DNA of 33,219 nucleotides from Solirubrobacteraceae bacterium (GCA_025451035.1 JANWLE010000108.1:1-33219), one strand, 5' to 3'; positions 15,891 to 21,688 are shown, counted from the stretch's first letter. The notes: a model not told the origin generated them from the letters alone. Numbers and translations are program-made.

Positions 15891-15912
15891 AAGCGAGGTC
15901 TCTCCTTGATGT

Positions 15913-16093
15913 CTCTGCCTACGGGGTTAGCTGTCGGGCTCACATCCGTCAGAGCGCGAAATCGAACGCGCTCCAGCCGGGCGTTACAGCCGCATCAGCG
16001 GCCGATTCGCCCCATCCAGGCCGCCTGAGTGGCGGCACCGGCAGTGGGTCCCCCGCTTCTCTCCATCCACGGAGAGAACTCGGCAGGGCAGAA
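15913..16093 (-). ncRNA. c-di-AMP riboswitch (ydaO-yuaA type)
   Basis: The minus strand carries the conserved parts of this class in order: GCGGGGGACCCA (16045-16056), GGGGCGAATCGG, and CCGACAGCTAACCCCGTAGG near the 3' end (about 15916-15936). The outer stem P1 can form between TTCTGCC (16087-16093) and GGCAGAG (15913-15919). Length about 181 nt. The class binds cyclic di-AMP and usually lowers expression of cell-wall hydrolase or ion-transport genes when the ligand is abundant. It sits directly upstream of the RlpA-type gene, a known actinobacterial association. Confidence 0.9.
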
Positions 16094-16104
16094 CAACTGT
16101 TCGC

Positions 16105-16110
16105 AGCGTA
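16105..16110 (-). promoter_or_regulatory. Predicted -10 box of the riboswitch/RlpA promoter
   Basis: TACGCT (TANNNT form) on the minus strand. A start near 16098 would fall 5 nt before riboswitch stem P1. At 17-bp spacing the -35 position reads ACATGG, a poor hexamer, which suits an activator-dependent promoter. Confidence 0.5.
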
Positions 16111-16132
16111 GAGATGGAGCCCGGCCACCATG

Positions 16133-16148
16133 TGTGAGGTGCGTCACA
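16133..16148. promoter_or_regulatory. CRP-type palindrome at the left transposon junction
   Basis: TGTGA-GGTGCG-TCACA, a perfect match to the TGTGA-N6-TCACA operator of Crp/GlxR regulators. Its centre lies about 42.5 bp upstream of the predicted transcription start of the riboswitch-RlpA transcript, close to the -41.5 position of class II activation. CRP of M. tuberculosis is known to control rpfA, which also carries a ydaO-type riboswitch. The right CACA of the site is contributed by the transposon end. Confidence 0.7.
16137..16144. repeat. Target-site duplication, left copy
   Basis: AGGTGCGT, identical to the copy at 19815-19822. It is the central part of the CRP-type site. Confidence 0.85.
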
Positions 16149-16173
16149 TATGGGCAGCGACTGTATAAGCCGG
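16145..16173 (+). repeat. Left terminal inverted repeat of the transposon
   Basis: Begins CACATATGGGCAGC and continues ACTGTA and AAGCCGG. It matches the reverse complement of 19786-19814 except at positions 15 (G/C) and 22 (T/G). Confidence 0.92.
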
Positions 16174-16174
16174 G

Positions 16175-17008
16175 TTAGAGCAGTTCGGGGAGGTCAGGCC
16201 GGTGCTTAGCGAACGGTTCGAGGAGATCGAGAACCCCGGTTGTGTCGGTGATCATTCCTTCGAGGGCTTCAATGCACGGGAGATAGTCCCCACTGAGACC
16301 ATCCCCTATCTGTACCGTCAGGGTGCCTTCGATCTGCACCTTCACATCCGGAGGCAGGGGCTCGCTGGTAGCTCCCACCTGTGCGCCGTGACCGACAACG
16401 TACCCGTCGGGGACCGCGTCATGGTCAATGGGGACCGGTCCTGTCGGACCAATAAAGCTCGCTCTGAGCGCCGTGATCCCGCTCGGGACTACGAGGAGTT
16501 GGTTGTGCTTGTCGGCGTTCTGGAAGGTGCTGAGTTGGGCGAGCGACACGTGTTTCGGGTTTTTCCCATGACGTCTGAGGTTGTAAGGCTGCACCATTTC
16601 AACGGTGGGCATTGCGGCGTGCGGAAAGCCGCGGGTCATTGCTCGCCATCGTTTCCTGGCTCCCGGTTGAAGGTGCTTGCCCGTCGCGGGGTCCATCTCG
16701 TGGATGTCGTCCGTGAAGATCGGGAACGCGGTTTTGCGGGTCCGCTGATCGGGGTGGACCATGGCGACGGCCAGATGGTCCAAGGCCGAGCGCAGGTTGA
16801 ACATCAACTCGCCGACGATGACCGGCGCCATGGGGTCGTCGACCCCTGGAACGACGACACGATGGACGTAGATCTCGCCGTCGTCCTGGGCCTCCAGCCC
16901 TTCGCTCACGTCGTGCACACGGTTCTCTTCGATCGGCGCGAAACGGGAGCTGAGGTCACCGAGGTGATGCTGCGCCCGCGCCACCTTCTGTCGCCATGAG
17001 GGGACCAT
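16175..17008 (-). CDS. Transposon passenger protein with R-x4-H motif, unknown function
   Basis: 277 aa from ATG 17008 (TTG 17011 also possible). Its stop lies 2 bp inside the left inverted repeat boundary. Helical N-terminus (WRQKVARAQHHLGDL), then ELMFNLRSALDHLAVAM near residues 68-84 and LSTFQNADKHNQLLVV near 155-170. The NLRSALDHL and NxDKH pair recurs in unnamed proteins of phages and mobile elements (from memory). R-SALD-H fits the R-x4-6-H spacing of HEPN-type RNases, but the fold is not shown here, so this is only a hypothesis. It is expressed divergently from the transposase, probably without a leader. Confidence 0.75.
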   Translation of the reverse strand: MVPSWRQKVARAQHHLGDLSSRFAPIEENRVHDVSEGLEAQDDGEIYVHRVVVPGVDDPMAPVIVGELMFNLRSALDHLAVAMVHPDQRTRKTAFPIFTDDIHEMDPATGKHLQPGARKRWRAMTRGFPHAAMPTVEMVQPYNLRRHGKNPKHVSLAQLSTFQNADKHNQLLVVPSGITALRASFIGPTGPVPIDHDAVPDGYVVGHGAQVGATSEPLPPDVKVQIEGTLTVQIGDGLSGDYLPCIEALEGMITDTTGVLDLLEPFAKHRPDLPELL

Positions 17009-17017
17009 CAAGCGGCG

Positions 17018-17046
17018 AGGGTATGGGACGACCCAACCACTGTCAA
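17018..17046 (-). promoter_or_regulatory. Promoter of the 277-aa passenger gene
   Basis: On the minus strand, TTGACA (17041-17046), a 17-bp spacer, and TACCCT (17018-17023, TANNNT type). The start of transcription would be at or near 17011, which coincides with the possible start codons (TTG 17011, ATG 17008), so the mRNA is probably leaderless or nearly so. Confidence 0.65.
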
Positions 17047-17057
17047 GCTACTTGACA
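17041..17057. promoter_or_regulatory. Palindrome holding both -35 boxes of the divergent promoters
   Basis: TGTCAAG-CTA-CTTGACA, perfect 7-bp arms. The left arm is the minus-strand TTGACA, the right arm the plus-strand TTGACA. A dimeric regulator bound here would cover both promoters. Confidence 0.7.
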
Positions 17058-17080
17058 CCATCCGATGTGTCAGGTAGGCT
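17052..17080 (+). promoter_or_regulatory. Transposase promoter
   Basis: TTGACA (17052-17057), a 17-bp spacer, and TAGGCT (17075-17080, TANNNT type). Transcription should begin near 17087-17088, at the GTG taken as transposase start, giving a leaderless message. Confidence 0.65.
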
Positions 17081-17085
17081 GACAC
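17067..17085. promoter_or_regulatory. Second palindrome over the transposase -10 box
   Basis: GTGTCAG-GTAGG-CTGACAC, perfect 7-bp arms enclosing the -10 TAGGCT. Its TGTCA/TGACA half-sites repeat those of the palindrome at 17041-17057, so the same regulator could bind both. This one would act on the transposase side only. Confidence 0.6.
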
Positions 17086-17087
17086 TC

Positions 17088-18062
17088 GTGTCTGCTGGGA
17101 ACCGTCATAACCCGACCCGGACTGCGTGCTCGGAGTCGTCGTTTTCGCTCATGGAGTTCATGCGGGACTTCCCCGATGACGCCGCTTGCCTTGAGCACCT
17201 GTGGCGGACCCGCTACTCCCAGGACGGCGAGCACGCCGAATGCCCCAAGTGCGCGTGCGAGCGAGTGTTCCGCCGCTACAACACCGCGCAGGGCCGCCAG
17301 TCGTGGACCTGCACCGGCTGCGGGCACCACGTCCACCCGACGGCCGGGACGATCTTCCACAAGTCCTCTACGTCGCTGCACCTGTGGTTCTTCGCGATCT
17401 ACATGATGGCGAGCACTCGCTGCGGCGTGTCGGCCAAGATGCTTGAGCGCGAGCTAGGCGTGTCCTACAAGACGGCGTGGCGGATGCTGCGCCTGATCCG
17501 CACCGAGCTAATGGCCGACGACGGCGCGATGCTCTCCGGTGACGTAGAGGTCGATGAGGCGTCCGTGGACGGCAAGCCCCGCAGGCCGCAAGGCGCGGCA
17601 CGGCGACAGATCGCCATTGGGCCGTCTCGGCGCTCTGAGGCCGCGAAGCTCAGGGAACGTAGTAGAGCGACCGTCTTCGCTGCCGTTGAGCGAGGGGGAC
17701 GGATCAAGGCGACGGTGCTGCCCTCGCGACGCGGGCCGCAGCTAAACCGTCAGATCATCGAGTGGGTCGAGCCGGAGTCGATCATCATCACCGACGACTG
17801 GTCCTCCTACAACGGCCTGGACCGGCACTTCATCGCCCATAGTCGGATCAACCACTCCGCCGGTTGGTATGTCCAAGGCTCAACCCACACGAACACCGTT
17901 GAGGGGTTCTTTGGGCACTTGAAGCCCGCGATCAAGGGCACCTACCGGAAGGTGTCCCACCGGTGGCTACAGGGCTATCTCAACGAGTTCACTTGGCGAC
18001 GCAACGCCCGCTACTCGCCCACGTCGATGTTCGAGCAGTTGCTCGACAACGCTGCCGTATGA
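17088..18062 (+). CDS. IS1595-family (ISXO2-like) DDE transposase
   Basis: 324 aa from GTG 17088, the predicted transcription start; ATG 17151 (MEFMRDFPDD) is the alternative and matches the usual family start. A zinc ribbon (Cys52, Cys55, Cys75, Cys78; CPKC and CTGC) is followed by an HTH-like region (LERELGVSYKTAWRMLRLIR). The catalytic residues are Asp156 in VEVDEASV, Asp236 in IITDDWSSY, and the HTNTVEGFFGHLK block with Asn269 and Glu272. The C-terminal YRKVSHRWLQGYLNEFTWRRN is typical. All catalytic positions are present and there is no frameshift. Its stop overlaps the next start as ATGA. Confidence 0.93.
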   Translation: MSAGNRHNPTRTACSESSFSLMEFMRDFPDDAACLEHLWRTRYSQDGEHAECPKCACERVFRRYNTAQGRQSWTCTGCGHHVHPTAGTIFHKSSTSLHLWFFAIYMMASTRCGVSAKMLERELGVSYKTAWRMLRLIRTELMADDGAMLSGDVEVDEASVDGKPRRPQGAARRQIAIGPSRRSEAAKLRERSRATVFAAVERGGRIKATVLPSRRGPQLNRQIIEWVEPESIIITDDWSSYNGLDRHFIAHSRINHSAGWYVQGSTHTNTVEGFFGHLKPAIKGTYRKVSHRWLQGYLNEFTWRRNARYSPTSMFEQLLDNAAV

Positions 18063-18265
18063 GCGAGTCTGAGTCGATCAAGGCGATCCGTCGCGCCGCC
18101 AAACGACGCGAGTACGCCGATAGGCTCAAGACACAGGCGACCGACGACCTACGGGAGAACCTACGCCGGGCGCAGGCCGAGGGCGAGCCTATTGCTCGGA
18201 TTGCTCGGGAGGCTCGTCTGTCTCGTCAGGGCGTTTACGAACTGCTGGCGGCGCGATCTTCCTAA
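18059..18265 (+). CDS. 68-residue helix-turn-helix protein coupled to the transposase
   Basis: The start overlaps the transposase stop (ATGA), indicating translational coupling. The chain begins with a basic helical stretch (IKAIRRAAKRREYADRLK) and ends with IARIAREARLSRQGVYELL, an HTH of the kind found in small regulators and resolvase tails. Being made in step with the transposase, it is a candidate repressor for the TGTCA palindromes in front of that gene (inference). Its last 77 bp overlap the antisense small ORF ending at 18189. Confidence 0.65.
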   Translation: MSESESIKAIRRAAKRREYADRLKTQATDDLRENLRRAQAEGEPIARIAREARLSRQGVYELLAARSS

Positions 18266-18356
18266 CGAGCGAGTCGAAGTCCTCGCGCGACGGGACACGG
18301 ATGCGGTGCCCGGCGGGCGTGGTCTGTCTTGGCTCGTCTGGCGCATCGTCGGACAT
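18189..18356 (-). CDS. Possible 55-residue protein antisense to the HTH gene
   Basis: ATG 18356 to TAG 18189. The reading is acidic at both ends with a compact core TPAGHRIRVPSREDFDSLVRKIAPP. That core resembles small proteins in actinobacteria and proteobacteria with a G-x-x-I/V-x-V/I-P-x-R-x-x-F pattern (from memory). It overlaps the 3' end of the HTH gene by 77 bp on the opposite strand, so one of the two may not be translated. It is not in the same frame as the Arg-rich antisense shadow ORF nearby. Confidence 0.4.
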   Translation of the reverse strand: MSDDAPDEPRQTTPAGHRIRVPSREDFDSLVRKIAPPAVRKRPDETDEPPEQSEQ

Positions 18357-18410
18357 CCCCTATCAGGCTAGCGCTGAAGCAGGTCGAGCTGGTGCTTGGG
18401 GTCGGCGAAA

Positions 18411-18442
18411 CTCGAAACCCAGCTCCCAGCCTGGGATTCGAG
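18411..18442. repeat. 12-bp stem hairpin inside the transposon
   Basis: CTCGAAACCCAG (18411-18422) and CTGGGATTCGAG (18431-18442) pair over 12 positions with one mismatch, around an 8-base loop. It lies between the antisense small ORF start and the charged-helix ORF. It could end the transposase-HTH transcript or be a binding site; there is no T run. Confidence 0.5.
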
Positions 18443-18588
18443 TAGCGCCCTGACCGCCGATACCTCGCTCACGGGCCGACGCTACCCCATGCCTCAGCCT
18501 GCCGGGTTTTGCTCCCAAAATGCGCAGTTGTTCTGGAGGTACCAATGACACCGAACCTTGGGATTGGAATAGACTTCGCGCCGCTGCT

Positions 18589-18759
18589 ATGGAAGACAAA
18601 GACAAATCCGACGAGGGCATGGGCACGAGCGGCGAGATTCGCCGGCAGGAGGAGGCCCAGCGGATCGCCAAGCAGCGCCGAGAGGAGGAGCTGGCACGCC
18701 TCAGGGAGGCTGCCCGTCGGCGCGAGGAAGAGGAGCGTCGGCGCAAAGGCCGCGGGTAG
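18589..18759 (+). CDS. Possible 56-residue charged coiled-helix protein
   Basis: ATG 18589. Nearly the whole chain is Glu/Arg/Lys/Ala in a helical pattern (IRRQEEAQRIAKQRREEELA, then RLREAARRREEEERRRKGRG). There is no Shine-Dalgarno sequence before this ATG. A TAGACT -10-like box at 18570-18575 would start transcription about 7 nt before it. A competing ORF from ATG 18545 has a good GGAGG but translates into Arg/Ser-rich sequence typical of a shadow frame. It precedes the membrane protein gene by about 30 bp. Confidence 0.4.
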   Translation: MEDKDKSDEGMGTSGEIRRQEEAQRIAKQRREEELARLREAARRREEEERRRKGRG

Positions 18760-18789
18760 GACGCGGTCACGGAGTAAGGCGGCTTGGGC

Positions 18790-19290
18790 GTGAGCGCCGA
18801 GACGGGTAGCGGCACTGAAACCTATGCGGCGCTGATCGATCGGGAGCTTGATGCGCAGGAGGCGCGGAAGGCATCCCTTGAGCAACGCGGACTCGCCGTG
18901 ATTACGACGGCCGGAGCTCTGACATCGCTCCTGTTCGGGCTCGCGGCGTTTTCGACTACGAACGCCAACGCCGTTGTTTTGCCTGGAAGCGCCCGCCATC
19001 TCCTGATCGCAGCGGTGGTCTTGTTCTTTGCGAGTTCAGTGGGCGCGCTCGTCGTGAACGCCCCGCTGATCTATCAGGCCGTAACGCCCGTCGAAATACG
19101 CGGGCGTCTCAACGAGGAGCCGGTTCGCGACTCCGAGGCGGCCGCCCGAGACATCGCGTTTACGCAGCTCAAAACACTCGAATCAGCGAAGAAAATGAAT
19201 GGCATCAAGGGCTGGGCGCTCTTGGCCTCGATGGTGGTAGAGGCAGCGGCAGTCGGTTGCCTGGTGGCCGCGATCACCTATGTTCTCTAG
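18790..19290 (+). CDS. Three-helix membrane protein, transposon passenger
   Basis: 166 aa from GTG 18790 (TTG 18784 possible). A cytoplasmic helix (YAALIDRELDAQEARKASLEQRG) leads into membrane segments LAVITTAGALTSLLFGLAAF and HLLIAAVVLFFASSVGALVV. A soluble helical loop ending in FTQLKTLESAKKMNGIKG follows, then a third segment (WALLASMVVEAAAVGCLVAAITYVL). The helix-TM-TM-helix-TM plan, with RKxSLExRG before the first segment, is shared with unnamed actinobacterial membrane proteins and is loosely similar to small membrane effectors of nucleotide-signalling defence systems. No cyclase is present here, so no such role is claimed. Confidence 0.7.
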   Translation: MSAETGSGTETYAALIDRELDAQEARKASLEQRGLAVITTAGALTSLLFGLAAFSTTNANAVVLPGSARHLLIAAVVLFFASSVGALVVNAPLIYQAVTPVEIRGRLNEEPVRDSEAAARDIAFTQLKTLESAKKMNGIKGWALLASMVVEAAAVGCLVAAITYVL

Positions 19291-19371
19291 ATGATTGATG
19301 TCACGGTTTAGGCGCAGCAGTTGACGAGTGCGCGGCTGGGGCGGTGGAGTCGGTTGGTGGTCCAAAGGAGC

Positions 19372-19404
19372 GGACCACGCCGCTCTCTGAAGCGGCGCGG
19401 GTCC
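19372..19404. terminator. Bidirectional hairpin between convergent passenger genes
   Basis: GGACC (19372-19376) pairs with GGTCC (19400-19404) and CGCCGCT (19378-19384) with AGCGGCG (19391-19397), with a small internal loop and a CTCTGA apical loop. It lies 82 bp after the membrane protein stop and 11 bp after the winged-helix gene stop. There is no T tract, as often in high-GC actinobacteria. Confidence 0.55.
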
Positions 19405-19414
19405 TCCTCCCCCC

Positions 19415-19669
19415 TCAGACGACTTCGCCGACGAGCGCCACCCACTTGTGCGCCGCAGGCGTGGCAACAACGAACTTCTTAGCGATCCGGTGCATCAGCC
19501 CGGCCGCGATGAGCGGCTGCACGATCGACTCAGGGTCGAAGTAGTCGAGATGACGGCCGATGTCGGCCACCTTCCAGACCGGCGGCGTCTCGTCTTCGGT
19601 GAGCAGGTAGAGCGCGGCTAGCTCTCTCTGTGCCCACTTCTGGGCTTGCTCGTTAGGCTCCTCGGGCAT
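19415..19669 (-). CDS. Winged-helix-like small protein, transposon passenger
   Basis: 84 aa from ATG 19669, fixed by AGGAGG 9 nt upstream; a longer reading to 19726 has no such site. Helical start (EQAQKWAQRELAALYLL), then VWKVADIGRHLDYFDPESIVQPLIAAGLMHRI, a helix-turn-helix pattern, and a wing-like KKFVVATPAAHKWVAL. It probably binds DNA and is the second candidate regulator in the element. It is the last gene before the right inverted repeat and reads away from it. Confidence 0.7.
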   Translation of the reverse strand: MPEEPNEQAQKWAQRELAALYLLTEDETPPVWKVADIGRHLDYFDPESIVQPLIAAGLMHRIAKKFVVATPAAHKWVALVGEVV

Positions 19670-19785
19670 CAGGACTGACCTCCTGGTGTCGGCCCCCGGG
19701 GCGGTTCCGGCCGTCGCCGGGGGCACTCGGTTGTTTAGGAACCGTCGAAGCTAGGCCGCCGGAACGACGGAATCAGCCGTCAGAT

Positions 19786-19814
19786 CCGGCTTCTACAGTG
19801 GCTGCCCATATGTG
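19786..19814 (-). repeat. Right terminal inverted repeat of the transposon
   Basis: Read on the minus strand it begins CACATATGGGCAGC and continues ACTGTA and AAGCCGG, matching the left end at 27 of 29 positions. Confidence 0.92.
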
Positions 19815-19826
19815 AGGTGCGTCACA
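19811..19826. promoter_or_regulatory. CRP-type palindrome at the right transposon junction
   Basis: TGTGA-GGTGCG-TCACA, identical to 16133-16148. Here the left TGTG is supplied by the transposon end and the rest by the duplicated target plus flank. It now lies about 365 bp upstream of the WS/DGAT start. Confidence 0.65.
19815..19822. repeat. Target-site duplication, right copy
   Basis: AGGTGCGT, matching 16137-16144. Confidence 0.85.
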
Positions 19827-20191
19827 CACGCCTTTTGGCGGTACACCGGCCTCCACCGCGAGAATCCCAATGGAAATCGCCCTTGGCGGGCCGATCGTCC
19901 CCTTTTGCGCTTTGCCGTCCTCGCGCGAGACGGGTCTTGTTTTCCGCTTCGGATCCTGGCTGGATGCCAGGCTGCACAAGGCTTTCCCGCCCTTGAGCCA
20001 TTTCCATGTCGAGGAACGAAACCGCGACGAAGTCGAGTAAACAGCCGGCTTCCCGCACAGGTGAAGCCCGGCCCTCAGCGTTGCAATGCGACACGCGAGA
20101 TCACCGCCGTTAGGTGAACCTCGTGTTGCATGGCCGGCAATCTCGAGCCCGGGACGTTGACGCGCACCTCCTCACAGGCGACAATCGACGC
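19823..20191. other. Non-coding stretch with several stem-loops before WS/DGAT
   Basis: 369 bp without a convincing gene. Visible structure: CGCC-TTTT-GGCG at about 19830-19841, CCTGGC-TGGAT-GCCAGG at 19955-19971, and GCCGGCTTC/GAAGCCCGGC at 20044-20072 with one bulged base. Long open frames exist on both strands, but their compositions do not look like proteins. It may hold a leader RNA of the downstream gene or part of a dispersed repeat. Before the transposon arrived, this stretch abutted the CRP-type site and the RlpA promoter. Confidence 0.35.
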
Positions 20192-21670
20192 ATGGCAAAC
20201 GCCGACCGCCTATCCGCGCTGGATTCAGCTTTTCTGCACCTCGAGAACAACTCGACCGCACACATGCACGTCGCCTCGGTCATGGTGTTCCAGGGCGACG
20301 CGCCGACCCACCAAGAGCTGATCGATCACGTTCTCAGCCGGCTGCATCTCGTACCCCGCTACCGCCAGCGACTGGCATATGTGCCGCTCGGCCAGGGACG
20401 CCCAGTGTGGACGGACGACCCACACTTCAATCCCTACTACCACATCCGTCACACCGGTCTTCCCCACCCGGGCGACGAGGAGGCCCTGAAGAAACTTGCA
20501 GGCCGGGCGTTCTCTCAGCGCCTTGACCGCTCGAAGCCCCTCTGGGAGATGTGGCTGGTCGACCGTATGGCCGGCAAACGCTTTGCGATCATCGCCAAGA
20601 CCCACCACGCGCTCGTGGACGGAATTTCCGGCGTTGACATAACCACGGTTCTGTTCGACACGACCGCGGAGCCAGCGCTTCCGCCCAAGCCCACTGAGCC
20701 ATGGATCGCCCAGCCGCTGCCTGGCCCTGCGAAGCTGCTGCGAGATGCGCTCGTGGAACGTGCGACCGTCCCCGCGGAGATGGTGCGCGGCACGCGCGCG
20801 CTTCTGCGTACGCCCCGCAAGGCGCTCTCTCGCCTCAGCCAGGACATCGTCAGCCTCAGCAGCACGACTCTCGCTGGCATCAACGCGCCTGCGCCCGCTA
20901 CACCATTCAATGTGGAGATCGGTCCACACCGCCGCTACACCTGGGTCGATGGTGACCTGACGGAGTTCAAGGCGATCAAGGACGCGCTCAAGGGGACCCT
21001 AAACGACGTCGTCTTGACCGTCGTGAGCATGGCGTTGGGAAGCCACCTGCGGGCGCAGGGATACGACACCGAAGGCTTGGTGCTCAAGGCGATGGTGCCG
21101 GTGTCTGTGCGCGCTCAGGCAGAGCGCGGAGCGCTGGGTAACCGCGTCGCCGCGATGTGGGCCCCTCTGCCGGTTGGCAACGCGAACCCAGTCGAGAGTT
21201 TCCGCGAAATCAGCCTCGCGATGGACGATCTGAAGGAGTCCCGTCAAGCGGTCGGCGCCGAGGTGCTGATCAACCTAGCCGGGTTCGCTCCCCCGACGAT
21301 CCTCAGCCAGGCCGCCCGGCTGCAAGCGCGTCAACGCTACTTCAATCTCGTAGTCACAAACGTCCCGGGCCCACAGTTTCCGCTGTACCTACTGGGCCGT
21401 CGCTTGCGCGCCCTGTACCCAGTCGTGCCGCTGGCTCAAAACCAAGCACTGGGTATCGCCGTATTGAGCTACGACGGGCATCTCGGCTTTGGCTTGCTGG
21501 GCGACTACGATGCTCTTCCCGACATTGAGCTCATCGCCCGCGAACTGAGGCGCGCGATGCGTGCGCTGGCAAGAGCCGCGAACGTGGGCACACAGGACAA
21601 GAAGAAGCAAGCCTCCTCCACACGCAAGCGCAGCCGCTCCACGTCCGCCGCGGGCGTCAGCGGAGCCTGA
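20192..21670 (+). CDS. Wax ester synthase/diacylglycerol acyltransferase (WS/DGAT)
   Basis: 492 aa from ATG 20192; the reading from GTG 20114 lacks support. The N-terminus MANADRLSALDSAFLHLE is typical. The active-site motif HHxxxDG appears as THHALVDGIS (His138, His139, Asp143, Gly144). The conserved NDVVLTVVSMALG and the C-terminal NVPGPQFPLYLLG and GIAVLSYDGHLGFGLLGDYD blocks are present. The enzyme joins acyl-CoA to diacylglycerol or a fatty alcohol, forming storage triacylglycerol or wax ester at the membrane. The basic Ser/Thr-rich tail (KKKQASSTRKRSRSTS) is unusual. nadE follows 18 bp later, so they are probably one transcript. Confidence 0.92.
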   Translation: MANADRLSALDSAFLHLENNSTAHMHVASVMVFQGDAPTHQELIDHVLSRLHLVPRYRQRLAYVPLGQGRPVWTDDPHFNPYYHIRHTGLPHPGDEEALKKLAGRAFSQRLDRSKPLWEMWLVDRMAGKRFAIIAKTHHALVDGISGVDITTVLFDTTAEPALPPKPTEPWIAQPLPGPAKLLRDALVERATVPAEMVRGTRALLRTPRKALSRLSQDIVSLSSTTLAGINAPAPATPFNVEIGPHRRYTWVDGDLTEFKAIKDALKGTLNDVVLTVVSMALGSHLRAQGYDTEGLVLKAMVPVSVRAQAERGALGNRVAAMWAPLPVGNANPVESFREISLAMDDLKESRQAVGAEVLINLAGFAPPTILSQAARLQARQRYFNLVVTNVPGPQFPLYLLGRRLRALYPVVPLAQNQALGIAVLSYDGHLGFGLLGDYDALPDIELIARELRRAMRALARAANVGTQDKKKQASSTRKRSRSTSAAGVSGA

Positions 21671-21688
21671 CCGGTAGGCTCGCGCCCT

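Larger units (their letters stand above)
16145..19814. mobile_element. IS1595-family (ISXO2-like) transposon with passenger genes
   Basis: 3,670 bp bounded by 29-bp inverted repeats starting CACATATGGGCAGC (16145-16173 and 19786-19814, 27 of 29 identical). The flanking 8-bp direct repeats AGGTGCGT are at 16137-16144 and 19815-19822. An 8-bp duplication and a zinc-ribbon DDE transposase are typical of the IS1595 family, in which passenger genes are known. Inside are a minus-strand 277-aa protein, the transposase and a coupled HTH protein, a very small minus ORF, a charged-helix ORF, a three-helix membrane protein, and a winged-helix protein. Ends, duplication and transposase are all intact, so the element looks recent and possibly active. 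Confidence 0.92.

Noticed and set aside
17052-17087. Transposase start at 17052
   Set aside because: That codon is part of the -35 box; transcription should begin near 17088.
18545-18793. ORF from ATG 18545 with a good GGAGG
   Set aside because: The product becomes Arg/Ser-rich with shadow-like composition; the overlapping Glu/Arg helix frame looks more natural, though neither is certain.
16145-19814. Assigning the transposon cargo to a known defence or toxin-antitoxin system
   Set aside because: No cyclase, no recognised toxin pair and no complete known system; only loose motif likeness.
19822-20117. Open frames on both strands of the stretch before WS/DGAT
   Set aside because: No family resemblance, they mirror each other, and they overlap the CRP-type site and hairpins.
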